DNA from: an uncultured Allomuricauda sp.
Lineage (GTDB): Bacteria > Bacteroidota > Bacteroidia > Flavobacteriales > Flavobacteriaceae
Reading direction: 5' to 3'
Assembly: GCF_947501165.1 (NCBI RefSeq)
Contig: NZ_CANMUU010000001.1
Coordinates: 434,001 to 498,000, forward strand
Length of the DNA: 64,000 bases
A model generated the notes under the pieces. That model searched no databases. It was not told where the DNA came from and worked only from the letters and a program-made list of their open reading frames with translations. Positions 35,806 to 45,129 of this stretch are shown here, in pieces. Every line of letters begins with the position of its first letter. Position 1 is the first letter of the stretch. The translations under genes were made by a program, and so were the position numbers.

Positions 35806-36921
35806 ATGGAGAATTATAATGTGGTTGATATATTTCTGCTTCTTGGAATAGCACAAGGTCTCTTTTTAAGTTTTTCCCTTCTCATCATTCAAAAAAGAAA
35901 TGCAGCGGCAAACAAAGTTTTGGCACTACAGTTATTGCTAAGCTGCTTTGTTCTATTAACTCGAATGATGATTCATAAGGCCAATGAAGCATGGATAATA
36001 CAAAGATTGGCTCCATTGGAATCGCTAATTTTTGTTCTTGGACCTTTGGGTTACATTTATTTAAGGCGTCTTTTGGAAAAAGGAAAAGTAACCTTTGCGC
36101 TAAACCTATTTCATTATATCCCTGCTTTAATTTATCTGACTTTCTTAATCCATTTAAACACCTATACGAATCAAGAGTTTGGTCAGAAGTTAATGTCTGG
36201 AGATTTTAATTACTTTTTTTTAATAGCAGAATTGGTGGCCATAGTATTTAATCTATACTATTGGTTTTTAAGTCTTCGTTTTGTTCAAAAGCTTCAAAAA
36301 AAGGAAAAAGAGCAACTCTCTTTTACACAATCCACGCTCCCGTATTCCATTGTCCTATTAACAGCCTCTGGTATAATTTTAACCGCTTGGGGGTTTAGCT
36401 TCCTAAACATGTATGTTTTAAAAATTAGGGTTCCGGTTATTACCTATAATATGGTATGGATTGCAATTCCTGTGCTAATTTACATTGTCGGATTTTTTGC
36501 TGTTAGACAGCCAGAAATATTTAGGCTGGCAATTGAAAAACCAAAAACTAACTTGAGAAGGTTGATGGATGAAAAAAGCATTGATGATTTAAAACAGAGA
36601 CTGCACAAACTCATGAATGACGAAAAACTTTATCTGGACAATGAACTGACCTTGGCATATCTTTCAAAAGAGTTAAACACATCAACAAATAATCTATCAT
36701 GGCTACTGAATTCCATATATGAGACCAATTTCTATGATTTTATCAATGAATATAGAATCAGAGAGTTCATTTTTAAGTTGGAGCAAGACGAGCACAAGAT
36801 AAAAACCCTTCTTTCCCTGTCCATGGAAGTGGGCTTTAATTCAAAATCCACATTTAACAAAGCCTTCAAGTCCCTTCTGAAAGAAACACCCAGCAGTTAC
36901 ATTAAGAGATTGGCAGGTTAA
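35806..36921 (+). CDS. AraC-family regulator with N-terminal membrane domain
   Basis: A 371-residue protein. The first 230 residues hold about seven hydrophobic helices (for example VVDIFLLLGIAQGLFLSFSLLII and YNMVWIAIPVLIYIVGFFAV). The C-terminal 100 residues are a two-helix AraC DNA-binding domain: LAYLSKELNTSTNNLSWLLN and SLSMEVGFNSKSTFNKAFK with KETPSSYIKR. Such membrane-tied AraC regulators sense an extracellular or membrane signal. It may control the following lipoprotein gene. Confidence 0.86.
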   Translation: MENYNVVDIFLLLGIAQGLFLSFSLLIIQKRNAAANKVLALQLLLSCFVLLTRMMIHKANEAWIIQRLAPLESLIFVLGPLGYIYLRRLLEKGKVTFALNLFHYIPALIYLTFLIHLNTYTNQEFGQKLMSGDFNYFFLIAELVAIVFNLYYWFLSLRFVQKLQKKEKEQLSFTQSTLPYSIVLLTASGIILTAWGFSFLNMYVLKIRVPVITYNMVWIAIPVLIYIVGFFAVRQPEIFRLAIEKPKTNLRRLMDEKSIDDLKQRLHKLMNDEKLYLDNELTLAYLSKELNTSTNNLSWLLNSIYETNFYDFINEYRIREFIFKLEQDEHKIKTLLSLSMEVGFNSKSTFNKAFKSLLKETPSSYIKRLAG

Positions 36922-37006
36922 TCCAATTGTTCGAAGATATATACACGGTCGATTGCCAGACGGGTTCTACTTAAGATTGTTATCTAAACCTTTAAATAGC
37001 AATTTT

Positions 37007-37984
37007 ATGAAAACAGTCTTTAATCTTAAAAAGTATATTACATACTCTTTAATACTAGCTTTGAGCGTCTTTCCCATATACTCCTGTTCATCAGAATCTG
37101 ATGAACCACCCGTAGAGCCAGATGGGAGTGAGAATCCAGATCCTGTCCCTCCAGAAGAAATTAAGGTGCAAACACTAGTATCGAATTTTGGGGCAACTGA
37201 TGGGCTTTCTATAGATGCTAATGGAATTGTTTATGGTAGTAATTTTAACCAATTCATGGGTACTCAAGTCGTGAGCTTCAATCCAGAATCTGCATCTGTC
37301 GAAGTAGCAGTTGATAACCTTGTAGCACCTTTAGGAAATGTTATTGACAGTTCTGGAAATACATTTGTTGTGCATAACGTACGACCTATTGAACCCGGGT
37401 CCAATCAAACCATTGGAGATGTTATCAGAATCGATTCTGAAAACAATAGAACAACCCTAGCCACATTACCTGGTTTTCCTGCAGGCATTACACTGGACGA
37501 AGAGGGTAACGTTTATGTTTCCAATTTTTCTTTCCCAGGGATACATAAGATAGATACGGATGGAGAAGTAAGCGTATATGTTCAAGATGCCCTACTTGCC
37601 GGAGGGGTAGGCATAGCTTTTGATAGCTCGGGAGATTTATTTGTAGGGAATTTTGTAACTGGTGCCATTTTGAAAATCAGTACGGATAAATCTATTGAGA
37701 CAATAACGACCATACGTACTATACGACCGGGTTTTGTAATTGGGTATATAACTATTTTGGATGATGTTATCTACGCTACAGCAGTAGAAGAACATGTAAT
37801 TTATAGGGTGTCTTTGAGTGGCGAGTCATCAATACTTGCAGGTTCTGGAACAAAGAGTACAACAGAAGGTAGTCTTTTAGGGGCTACTTTCGACACACCA
37901 AATGGCATTGTTGGGGATGCCAACAAAAATGTACTGTACATTACACAAACTAATGGAGCCCTTCGCCAAATTGATTTGGATTAA
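37007..37984 (+). CDS. NHL/SMP-30-like propeller lipoprotein
   Basis: A 325-residue lipoprotein from ATG 37007, whose signal ends in PIYSC (Cys27). Next comes an acidic, Pro-rich linker (about 28-50). The body has repeated strands such as GLSIDANGIVYGSNF, GITLDEEGNVYVSNFSFPGIHKI, GVGIAFDSSGDLFVGNF and GIVGDANKNVLYIT, which fits a six-bladed NHL or SMP-30-type propeller. It may bind a small molecule or act as a lactonase; no substrate can be named. It lies 85 bp downstream of the AraC regulator. Confidence 0.78.
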   Translation: MKTVFNLKKYITYSLILALSVFPIYSCSSESDEPPVEPDGSENPDPVPPEEIKVQTLVSNFGATDGLSIDANGIVYGSNFNQFMGTQVVSFNPESASVEVAVDNLVAPLGNVIDSSGNTFVVHNVRPIEPGSNQTIGDVIRIDSENNRTTLATLPGFPAGITLDEEGNVYVSNFSFPGIHKIDTDGEVSVYVQDALLAGGVGIAFDSSGDLFVGNFVTGAILKISTDKSIETITTIRTIRPGFVIGYITILDDVIYATAVEEHVIYRVSLSGESSILAGSGTKSTTEGSLLGATFDTPNGIVGDANKNVLYITQTNGALRQIDLD

Positions 37985-38025
37985 AAACCCATTTAACTTG
38001 ATAGTAAAATGGTACATATAGTCTT

Positions 38026-38059
38026 CTTGGGAGTTGCTTACCGACTCCCAAGCTTTTTA
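38026..38059 (+). terminator. Rho-independent terminator
   Basis: Nine-bp arms CTTGGGAGT and ACTCCCAAG around a 9-nt loop, followed by CTTTTTA. It ends the AraC/propeller unit. Confidence 0.8.
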
Positions 38060-38172
38060 GTATTACTTATTGACTTTGATTCCAAAACAAGAAAACCTAA
38101 AAATGGGAGTTAAGTGTTGAAACTCAACCTTAAAATTTTTGAAGAAAAAGAGCCTACTTGTGTGCTTTTGTC

Positions 38173-38727
38173 TCATAGGCCCAACTCCTTTACTATTTGC
38201 TTTTTGTCAAGATTGGAAATTAGGTCTATTACATTTGGATACCATTTTTCATGGTACCCGAGCTCAGGTTTTCTCAACTCGGAAATGGCATCCTCTTTGG
38301 ACCAGTTTTCGAAAACTACACGATATGCTGCCATTATTGCCCCAGTTCTATCCGAGCCATGCCAGCAATGAACCAAAACCGGTTTTTTAGCATCTTTTAT
38401 GGCTCGCAATGCATTTACAATATCTCTTTCCGTGAGTTCAGCGGTTTTCAGCGGCATATGAATTAATTCCAAAGCGGTTCCCTTAGCTTTCTTTACATCA
38501 TCTTTATTTCTACGAAAATTAATTGAGGTTTTTATGCCCAAGGCCTCCAATTCTTTAAAACCCTTTTTACTTGGTTGTTCCGAACGATAAACCGAGTCAT
38601 TTAGCCGATGCAATCGTTTAAATTGAGTGGATTGAATTTTTTCAAGCTTTGTATTTTGAGCTAGGCAACAAAAACAGTGGGTGAATAGAAAAAAAGTCAA
38701 TAATATCAGGGGTCGCTTTTCTTTCAT
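38173..38727 (-). CDS. Dual-specificity/tyrosine-phosphatase-like exported protein
   Basis: A 184-residue protein from ATG 38727 with a signal peptide (LILLTFFLFTHCFCCLAQ). It has the Cys-phosphatase loop VHCWHGSDRTG (HCx5R) with the Asp loop upstream (a LPLKT-type segment) and the LGIKTSINFR motif of DSP-like enzymes. It would remove phosphate from proteins or inositol phosphates, probably outside the cytoplasm because of the signal. A 194-residue reading from 38757 is possible but lengthens the signal. Confidence 0.78.
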   Translation of the reverse strand: MKEKRPLILLTFFLFTHCFCCLAQNTKLEKIQSTQFKRLHRLNDSVYRSEQPSKKGFKELEALGIKTSINFRRNKDDVKKAKGTALELIHMPLKTAELTERDIVNALRAIKDAKKPVLVHCWHGSDRTGAIMAAYRVVFENWSKEDAISELRKPELGYHEKWYPNVIDLISNLDKKQIVKELGL

Positions 38728-38871
38728 AGTTTCCAAAAAAAATACAGAATCACGCATATTGCTGGTTTTTTTTAGCCATGGGCAAAGGTATCGTTTAAAC
38801 AGCCTTCCGTTTTTTCGTGGTTTCCTATGATGAAGATTTGTGAATTATCATAATGATTCTTTTCACCTTTA

Positions 38872-40629
38872 CTATTTGTTATTATACGGAATATAGTTTG
38901 ACCATTCCCAAGGCGTATAAATATCTGCTAAAGCAATCTCCAATAATTCTTTATATATACTCTCTCCGTTATCACTGTTGGTCATAATTAACATTCCTTT
39001 ACCTGTTTCAGGAAATAAAATTGAATAATGCTGAAATCCATCCCCATGACCACTTTTAGTAACTGCCCTTCCATAAGGTGTATCAAAATATAACCAGGTT
39101 AACCCACAACTCAAATTAATTCTGTCATATTTATTAGTTATAGTTTGGGCATTGGGGCCAAAATGTGCTAAAGATTTAATTCTAATTTGAGGACTGAACA
39201 TTTCTTCATAAGAGGCTTTACTTAATATTTGTTCATTCAATACAGCAGTAAGAAATTTTGTATAATCCCTTGCCGTTGTTTCCATAGTACTGGCAGACCT
39301 AGGTTCATTATCAATGTCTTTGCCATAAGGTTCACCTTTGGCATTATGTCCATGGGCAAAGTCCTTTTCAAATCTTGGTTGCCATTGATAAGACGTGTTG
39401 TTCATTTGCAAAGGTTTGAAAATATGTTCTTGAGCCAATTCATCAAGACCTTTGGCTGTAATCTTTTCTAAAACAACTTGAAGAAATACTAAGCCTTCGC
39501 CACTATAGAAGTACTTCGTGCCAGGCTCAAAATTCACTCGTAATTTTCTGTCAGATTCAAAAAACCTCCAGTTATTGAATCCTGTGGTATGCGCCAGACA
39601 CATTCTTGCCGTAATCTTATGGTATAAACTGTCCGTTTTTAAATCGGAATAGTTATCGTGCCAGCGGGTTTCTGGTTCGTATTCATACATCTTTTTGGGC
39701 AAATAGGATTCAAGGGGTGTATCTAAATCAATCACCTTATCTTCTGCTAATTTCATAACAAGTACACCAAATACAGCTTTGCTTAAAGAAGCCCCATAAA
39801 TATTTGTGGAATCCGTAAGTGCAAGTTGTTTTGGAACATTTCTGTATCCAAATGCTTTTTGGTATACCGGTACGTTATCATTAAATACTGAAACAGCTAT
39901 TCCAGGAACATTGGCATCCTCCATCAACTGATTTATCTTCTGAGTTAAGGAATCCTTTGAAATTTCGGTACCATCCAGACGAATTATTTCATCATTCCTA
40001 AGAGGTGTACAGCTAACAATCCCCAACAATGGGATTAGGAATAAAAATGCTTTAGATGTTTTTCTTGCTTTACTTTTCAAAAAGGGAATTGACAAAGGAT
40101 AATAGCATTTATGTTCTTTAACCGCATATATAATGTTTGCCATAACAATCAACACACACAATGGAATAACTGAGACAAAAAATACAAAGCCCCATTTTTC
40201 AACCGTCAATAGTGCCACAAATGCTAAAACATATACTAACAAAACAGTGATATGAAAATTAATCACTTTGGCCCCATGGTTATCATACAAGGAATTATCC
40301 TCTCTTTTGTGAATCCATAAAAACAAAGGGAAAAGCACATTACAAAAGGGAATTACAAACCCCAAGAGTGGTGTGGCGTGCATAAGTAAGAGCCATTTTT
40401 TTTGAATGGCTTCTTCTTTAGGGTTTTCCAATGGCAAAAGGTCTTCAACCTCAATCTCAAGAGCAGTTGCCAAAAGATTAATGGTTTGTAAATGTGGACT
40501 TACCTCTCCTTTCTCTATACGCTGAATGGTACGCACCGTGACTTCTGTTCTAGCTGATAGTTCTTGTTGCGTAAAACCTTTTAATTTTCTTTGATAGACT
40601 AAGTTTTTCGCTATTGATTTATTGTGCAT
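38872..40629 (-). CDS. Fusion: XRE-type HTH, membrane domain, class C beta-lactamase-like hydrolase
   Basis: A 585-residue protein with three parts. Residues 1-70 are an XRE/Cro-type HTH (LKGFTQQELSARTEVTVRTIQRIEKGEVSP). Residues 80-190 contain three to four hydrophobic helices (DUF4870-like). From residue 215 the rest is a class C beta-lactamase/DD-peptidase-type serine hydrolase with SLSK as the S-x-x-K motif and a GHGDG-type third motif; YSG replaces the usual YxN. The hydrolase would be outside and the HTH inside, so the fusion could report wall fragments to the genome. I see no frameshift between the parts. Confidence 0.85.
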   Translation of the reverse strand: MHNKSIAKNLVYQRKLKGFTQQELSARTEVTVRTIQRIEKGEVSPHLQTINLLATALEIEVEDLLPLENPKEEAIQKKWLLLMHATPLLGFVIPFCNVLFPLFLWIHKREDNSLYDNHGAKVINFHITVLLVYVLAFVALLTVEKWGFVFFVSVIPLCVLIVMANIIYAVKEHKCYYPLSIPFLKSKARKTSKAFLFLIPLLGIVSCTPLRNDEIIRLDGTEISKDSLTQKINQLMEDANVPGIAVSVFNDNVPVYQKAFGYRNVPKQLALTDSTNIYGASLSKAVFGVLVMKLAEDKVIDLDTPLESYLPKKMYEYEPETRWHDNYSDLKTDSLYHKITARMCLAHTTGFNNWRFFESDRKLRVNFEPGTKYFYSGEGLVFLQVVLEKITAKGLDELAQEHIFKPLQMNNTSYQWQPRFEKDFAHGHNAKGEPYGKDIDNEPRSASTMETTARDYTKFLTAVLNEQILSKASYEEMFSPQIRIKSLAHFGPNAQTITNKYDRINLSCGLTWLYFDTPYGRAVTKSGHGDGFQHYSILFPETGKGMLIMTNSDNGESIYKELLEIALADIYTPWEWSNYIPYNNK

Positions 40630-40926
40630 GGAAATAAATATTTGACAGGGATAAAACTATTACTATCTATTTGAAATCTTTACGACATTTGGATGTCACC
40701 TATATGTCATTTGCCCATGTAATTTAAGTTAATCTTCTAAAAGGAATAAATCTGCTTAGGTCAATACTGGAAAACTCCAAACAGATAGAAAATAGAAATA
40801 GGAATCAATCTGATTGAATATGTCTACACATCTAACCCCAATTTTAATTGTCAACAGTTATTGACCCCCTAACTAAAGTCAGATACTGTTTTATAAAAAT
40901 AAGAGGTGGGTAACACTACTATCTAT

Positions 40927-41709
40927 TCAAAAATCTTTACGATTCGCTTTATATTGCAATCTAAGAATTGGAAGGACTATCCAAAGCGTCAAAACCAAAA
41001 TGGAAATCCAAAACCCTATTTGAGTGCCAAAGAATTTTCTAAACACGGCTCCAGTATAGCCTAAAAGAGCGGAAATATCAAGCTTCAAAAGAATTAAGGT
41101 TCTTGAAAGGTCTATTGGGTTGAATGCGGTGGCGACCATTGAAAAAGTATCCAAAGGATATTCTTCAAAAACAATTAGAGAGAGTAGGAAGATACCATCA
41201 TAAATCACTGCCATGAACAACCATAAAAGTACCGCGTAGCCAAAACCCTTTATTTTGTTCTCATTGCTTATAGCAATATTAAATGCCAAAGCGGTGAAGA
41301 TAAGAGTCAGAAACACCCCGGTAACCAATAACAATGTAAAATCAAAAATTGCATTGCTTTTTAGCAACCCATATGCAACAAAGGGAATACCCAATCCTAA
41401 GGCTAAACTAAAAGAGAGAGAACCTGCTACGCCCAAATATTGACCCAAAAAAATATGCGAACGTGTAATGGGTTGTGCCAGTAGGAGTTCAGTAAACTCT
41501 TTGGAGTTATAATAATACATGGTCCCAAAAATGGTTCCAATTAGTGGCACAAGAACTATAATTATGTTCATTAAAGTGATGACTGCTTTTGAAAGATCGT
41601 TGTTCAAAAACAATAGCACAAAACCAAGAGCGAGATAAAAGAGAAAATAGATATAGCTCCATCGGCTCCGAATCAAATCATAGAAACTATACTTTAAAAC
41701 CTTACCCAT
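40927..41709 (-). CDS. nosY: NosY-type ABC permease
   Basis: A 260-residue six-helix membrane permease that works with NosF and NosD in the maturation of the copper centres of nitrous oxide reductase. Hydrophobic helices run at about 18-38, 52-68, 95-115, 125-145, 155-180 and 235-250. It begins right where nosF ends, with no gap, the usual order in nos clusters. A 25-bp near copy of its last codons lies 250 bp downstream at 40660-40690. Confidence 0.9.
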   Translation of the reverse strand: MGKVLKYSFYDLIRSRWSYIYFLFYLALGFVLLFLNNDLSKAVITLMNIIIVLVPLIGTIFGTMYYYNSKEFTELLLAQPITRSHIFLGQYLGVAGSLSFSLALGLGIPFVAYGLLKSNAIFDFTLLLVTGVFLTLIFTALAFNIAISNENKIKGFGYAVLLWLFMAVIYDGIFLLSLIVFEEYPLDTFSMVATAFNPIDLSRTLILLKLDISALLGYTGAVFRKFFGTQIGFWISILVLTLWIVLPILRLQYKANRKDF

Positions 41710-42411
41710 TTATTTCTTTTTGGTCAATGCTGCAACAGCATGTTCTACATTGGTTTGTTGGGTCTTTTCCATTAATTCGGTCAGGGTACCTTTGAAGTAA
41801 ATATTTCCTTCCAAAAGGTAAATGACCTCATCGGCCACTTCTTCCACAAATTGCATCACGTGTGAGGTGATGAGCAAAGTCTTTCCTTTCTCTTTTTCCT
41901 TTTTAATCAACGCTTTCAGTTGTATTAGTGCATTGGGGTCCAATCCCGTATTGGGTTCGTCCAAGATGAGTAGCTGACTTTCAAACATAAAAGCAATCAC
42001 TAAATTGACTTTCTGTTTGGTACCGCCTGAAAGATTGGCCAATTTCTTGTCCAAATGAGGCTGAAGGGCAAAAATCTCAATCAGTTCTTCAGCTTCACCT
42101 TTATCATTTCGAAGGTCCTTTATCATTGCCATAAGCTCCTCAACCTTTAGGTTGCCTGGGAAGTTGGCTATTTGAGGAAGGTAATCAATTTGTTTTCGGT
42201 ATTTCCAACCCTTCTTTATGGATTCACCCAAAACCTCAATGGACCCCTTATCCGGAATCACCATGCCCAGAATACTTTTAATCAAAGTAGTCTTTCCCGA
42301 TCCGTTTGGGCCAAGAATTGCATAGATTTTACCTGGGTCTATGTTAAGGTCAATACCTTTTAAGACATCGTTTTTTCCAAATTTTTTATGTAAACCAGCT
42401 ATCTGTATCAC
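41710..42411 (-). CDS. nosF: NosF-type ABC ATPase
   Basis: A 233-residue ATP-binding subunit with Walker A GPNGSGKTTL, signature NLSGGTKQKVNLVIAF, Walker B LLILDEPNTGLDP and H-loop LLITSH. It pairs with NosY for the assembly of the NosZ Cu centres. It overlaps nosD by 4 bp (ATGA) and joins nosY directly, so it is within the operon. Confidence 0.93.
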   Translation of the reverse strand: MIQIAGLHKKFGKNDVLKGIDLNIDPGKIYAILGPNGSGKTTLIKSILGMVIPDKGSIEVLGESIKKGWKYRKQIDYLPQIANFPGNLKVEELMAMIKDLRNDKGEAEELIEIFALQPHLDKKLANLSGGTKQKVNLVIAFMFESQLLILDEPNTGLDPNALIQLKALIKKEKEKGKTLLITSHVMQFVEEVADEVIYLLEGNIYFKGTLTELMEKTQQTNVEHAVAALTKKK

Positions 42412-43646
42412 AGGCGTTTTTTCATCAAGGGTTGAGCATCCTTCAAATTATCTGGTGTAAAAACTGGGGATACTTTTTCAGAAAAATCGATAATATCCAT
42501 AAAGAGGGAGCGTAGCAAAATAATAGTTTCTGGTGTTCTGTTGGCAATGTAGGAAAACAGTTTTACGGGTCTGTAGGGAACGTCTCCAATGCCATCTTTG
42601 TCCAAGTCGTATCCAGTATAGTTGCTCCAATAGTTGGAACGAAATTCATTGTCGTTCAATCTACTGTTATAGGAAACATCAAAGGAGTTGTGCAAAAAAT
42701 TATTGCCCATGAATGAATTGGTGTAACAGGCACCGATAACTCGAATGGCCCATCCGTTCTTTACAAAGTCATTATTTTGATATGTAATCCGGTTAGACCC
42801 CTCAATGCTAATGGCAACGGTATTTTCCTCGAAAGTATTGTTGCGTATTTTAGCATCATTAATCTCCTTTAACAATAAGCCGTAGGCCGAGGTACCCCAA
42901 TTTTTCTTGAAGGTATTGTTAACCATATCAATGTTTCGAGAAAACATCACGGCTACACCAGCGCCATTTCCCTCAAATGTATTCTCCGTATACACATCGT
43001 TATCTGAGAACATAAAGTGCAGGCCATATCGAAGGTTTTTTGTGCTGGTATTCTTAGTGATGGTAATATTATCCGAAAACTCCAAATAAATGCCATCGCG
43101 AGTACCTTGAACATGGTTATGGCTAACATTCACAAAGTGAGAGTACCATAGTTGTATACCGTTACCAGAATTGTATTCGTCTTTGGCATTACCGATAATC
43201 TTATTATGATATACCGTACCATGTGACGACTTTTCTAGATAAATACCAAAGAACAGTTTTTCAAGTACAACATTTTGAATGGTGAAATTTTCACTTTTGG
43301 TTACTCTGATAGCTGCAAAATCGGTAGTGTAACTAACCCCTACGTTAATAATAAAAAGTCCATCAATGGTAACATTATCTGAAATGATTTTTAGTATCTC
43401 CCCTTTTTTCTGACCATCAATAATGGGATAGTTTTCGCCTTTTAGGGTTAAGGGCTTGTCCACATGAATGTTATACTCGTAATAGGTTCCCTTTTTTACC
43501 AGAACTGTATCATATTCCTTGGCGACCGTTATACCTTCCTGAATCGATTTTATAGTGCATGATGAGCATACCATAACGGTATCAGCAATCGCCTCGCCAG
43601 AAAATAAAACGAATAGGAATGTCAGGAATACTAAGTTTCGTACCAT
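42408..43646 (-). CDS. nosD: NosD, periplasmic copper-loading protein
   Basis: A 412-residue secreted protein starting at ATG 43646 (a longer reading starts inside the cupin gene). The signal peptide is MVRNLVFLTFLFVLFSGEAIA. The rest is a right-handed beta-helix of CASH/PbH1 repeats (for example HGTVYHNKIIGNAKDEYNSGNGIQLWYSH and NTFEENTVAISIEGSNRI), as known for NosD, which helps to load copper into NosZ. Its start overlaps the cupin stop by one base. Confidence 0.93.
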   Translation of the reverse strand: MVRNLVFLTFLFVLFSGEAIADTVMVCSSCTIKSIQEGITVAKEYDTVLVKKGTYYEYNIHVDKPLTLKGENYPIIDGQKKGEILKIISDNVTIDGLFIINVGVSYTTDFAAIRVTKSENFTIQNVVLEKLFFGIYLEKSSHGTVYHNKIIGNAKDEYNSGNGIQLWYSHFVNVSHNHVQGTRDGIYLEFSDNITITKNTSTKNLRYGLHFMFSDNDVYTENTFEGNGAGVAVMFSRNIDMVNNTFKKNWGTSAYGLLLKEINDAKIRNNTFEENTVAISIEGSNRITYQNNDFVKNGWAIRVIGACYTNSFMGNNFLHNSFDVSYNSRLNDNEFRSNYWSNYTGYDLDKDGIGDVPYRPVKLFSYIANRTPETIILLRSLFMDIIDFSEKVSPVFTPDNLKDAQPLMKKRL

Positions 43647-43945
43647 CAACGAATGATAAGAAATTTGGAATCTTCCGTTGCTTCCACCCAATGTTCAGTA
43701 TGTTTCGGAAAACTGAACTCCTGCTGCTCCGTTAGATTGACAGGGTTATTTTCAATGTAGAAAACAATTTGTCCTTGTAACATAATGAGGTGGGCATCTT
43801 CATTGGATTCGTGAGGTGGAAAAACGGCATTTTTCGCCAAACTAATACTTAACACCTCAAATTTTGGATTTTTCACTAATTGTGTGATTTGTAACCCATC
43901 AAAAGCTTGATTGGCTATTGTGTTGTCAATGTTTATGGTATACAT
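43646..43945 (-). CDS. Small cupin protein in the nos operon
   Basis: A 99-residue single-domain cupin (FPPHESNEDAHLIMLQGQIVFYIENNPVNLTEQQEFSFPKHTEHWVEA) with His/Glu residues in the two cupin motifs (HESNEDAH and HTEHW). The metal and substrate are unknown. It sits between NosL and NosD, overlapping nosL by 20 bp and nosD by one base, so it is certainly co-translated with them. A role in metal handling or denitrification is inferred only from position. Confidence 0.78.
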   Translation of the reverse strand: MYTINIDNTIANQAFDGLQITQLVKNPKFEVLSISLAKNAVFPPHESNEDAHLIMLQGQIVFYIENNPVNLTEQQEFSFPKHTEHWVEATEDSKFLIIR

Positions 43946-44393
43946 GATTATGACTTATTTCTGGGTTCTTTTCAAATCGTACTCGTAATTCTTCCCATGT
44001 GAATAACTCTCCATGATGTTCTGCCAAAGCAGTTTGCGCCTCTCCTACAGTTTGAAAAGCCGTCAAATAGGCTCCCATAGGGCTCGGAATGCCCTCACTA
44101 ATCAAGAATGTACAATTTTGAACTTCTGTCAAGACTTCAGGTTGATGGTACGTATTGGTTAAAAGTAGACCTATTTCTTGCACTTCAACTTCACTGAGGT
44201 AATTAATCATGCATTCCAAGGCATCAAAATTGAAAACTTTCCCCTTGGCCGTAACCAATTGTGCAGCATGTTGCTTGTCAACCACTGTCATACTACAAAA
44301 ATTACATGAGGTTTCTCCATAAACTATAGGTTCAGGAGCGACCTTGCACGATAAGATTAAAATCAACAAAAAATAGGCGCTACCTTTCTTCAT
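43926..44393 (-). CDS. nosL: NosL, copper chaperone lipoprotein
   Basis: A 155-residue lipoprotein (signal LILILSC, Cys16). NosL delivers Cu(I) to NosZ for the assembly of its catalytic centre. It has the family copper site as ETSCNFCSMTV (Cys-x2-Cys-x-Met), then HAAQLVTAKGKVFNFDALECM and a C-terminal His-rich tail (HNHVYHKH). It overlaps the cupin gene by 20 bp. Confidence 0.93.
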   Translation of the reverse strand: MKKGSAYFLLILILSCKVAPEPIVYGETSCNFCSMTVVDKQHAAQLVTAKGKVFNFDALECMINYLSEVEVQEIGLLLTNTYHQPEVLTEVQNCTFLISEGIPSPMGAYLTAFQTVGEAQTALAEHHGELFTWEELRVRFEKNPEISHNHVYHKH

Positions 44394-44399
44394 TATTTT

Positions 44400-45047
44400 C
44401 TAGTTAGTTGCCAATTTACCTTTGGTCATAGATTGTACTTTTTTACTTCGGCTTCGCATTCCGACATAGCCAGCTAAAACGGTTAAAACCATCCCTACGA
44501 ACATGAGGTATGCCCCTAGTCTCGGGTATGAGTATGCATCAAAATTCAACATTTTCTGATGCCCTAAAAGAGGTGGCTTATAGCTCATTGGGGTGCCATC
44601 TGGGTTTTGCAGTTTCATAATAGCCTTAGGGTCTAAATTGGTTCCGTAGTCTACCATCCAGGCATTAAAGTCATACATACCCAATACGCCTAAAATTGAC
44701 ATCAGAACAAACCACCCGAAAAACCATCCGTAACCTAGTTTGTTGAAATACCCTAAAAGACCAATCAAAACACCTAATGCCACCATTGAACCGATAACAA
44801 TTGGAAAAACTGAAAACTCCCACATATCTTCGGGTTTGGGCAAGGTTTTCATCCCAATATAATGGTTTAATCCATCTATATTTTGAATGTCAAATTCACT
44901 CTGTCCTTGAAGTCCATCTATATGAATGTTCAGTCCCAAAGGTTCAGGATATTGTGGAGCTCCTAATTCTATATTCCAAAGAGGAAAAACAAATAACCCT
45001 AATAAGAACAGCGGTCCAATACCCATTAAAAAACTTGCCTTTTTCAT
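44400..45047 (-). CDS. Conserved membrane protein of the nos cluster
   Basis: A 215-residue protein starting at ATG 45047; a longer reading runs back through the terminator into nosZ. It has an N-terminal helix (MKKASFLMGIGPLFLLGLFVFPL), a periplasmic stretch, then three or four helices (VIGSMVALGVLIGLLGYF, GWFFGWFVLMSILGVLGM, AYLMFVGMVLTVLAGYVGM). I know such proteins only as neighbours of NosZ in Bacteroidota; the role is unknown. It follows the intrinsic terminator and precedes nosL. Confidence 0.7.
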   Translation of the reverse strand: MKKASFLMGIGPLFLLGLFVFPLWNIELGAPQYPEPLGLNIHIDGLQGQSEFDIQNIDGLNHYIGMKTLPKPEDMWEFSVFPIVIGSMVALGVLIGLLGYFNKLGYGWFFGWFVLMSILGVLGMYDFNAWMVDYGTNLDPKAIMKLQNPDGTPMSYKPPLLGHQKMLNFDAYSYPRLGAYLMFVGMVLTVLAGYVGMRSRSKKVQSMTKGKLATN

Positions 45048-45081
45048 ATCTCTTAATCTAGTGTTACGGCCTATTTTTTGT

Positions 45082-45110
45082 AAAAAGCGGGTCGGTCTAG
45101 ACCGACCCGC
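45082..45110 (-). terminator. Strong intrinsic terminator behind nosZ
   Basis: A 24-base perfect palindrome (centre TCTAGA, outer GCGGGTCGG arms, 45087-45110) followed by TTTTTA on the minus strand. It lies 20 bp after the nosZ stop and 35 bp before the next gene, so it likely lowers but does not end the transcription of nosL-nosY. Confidence 0.85.
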
Positions 45111-45129
45111 ATGTTTATTGTAGAGGTTG

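Noticed and set aside
36953-37006. Earlier start of the propeller lipoprotein
   Set aside because: The added 18 residues would spoil the lipoprotein signal that begins at 37007.
38114-38466. Several plus-strand ORFs opposite the phosphatase
   Set aside because: They are mirrors of the true minus-strand gene with no family pattern.
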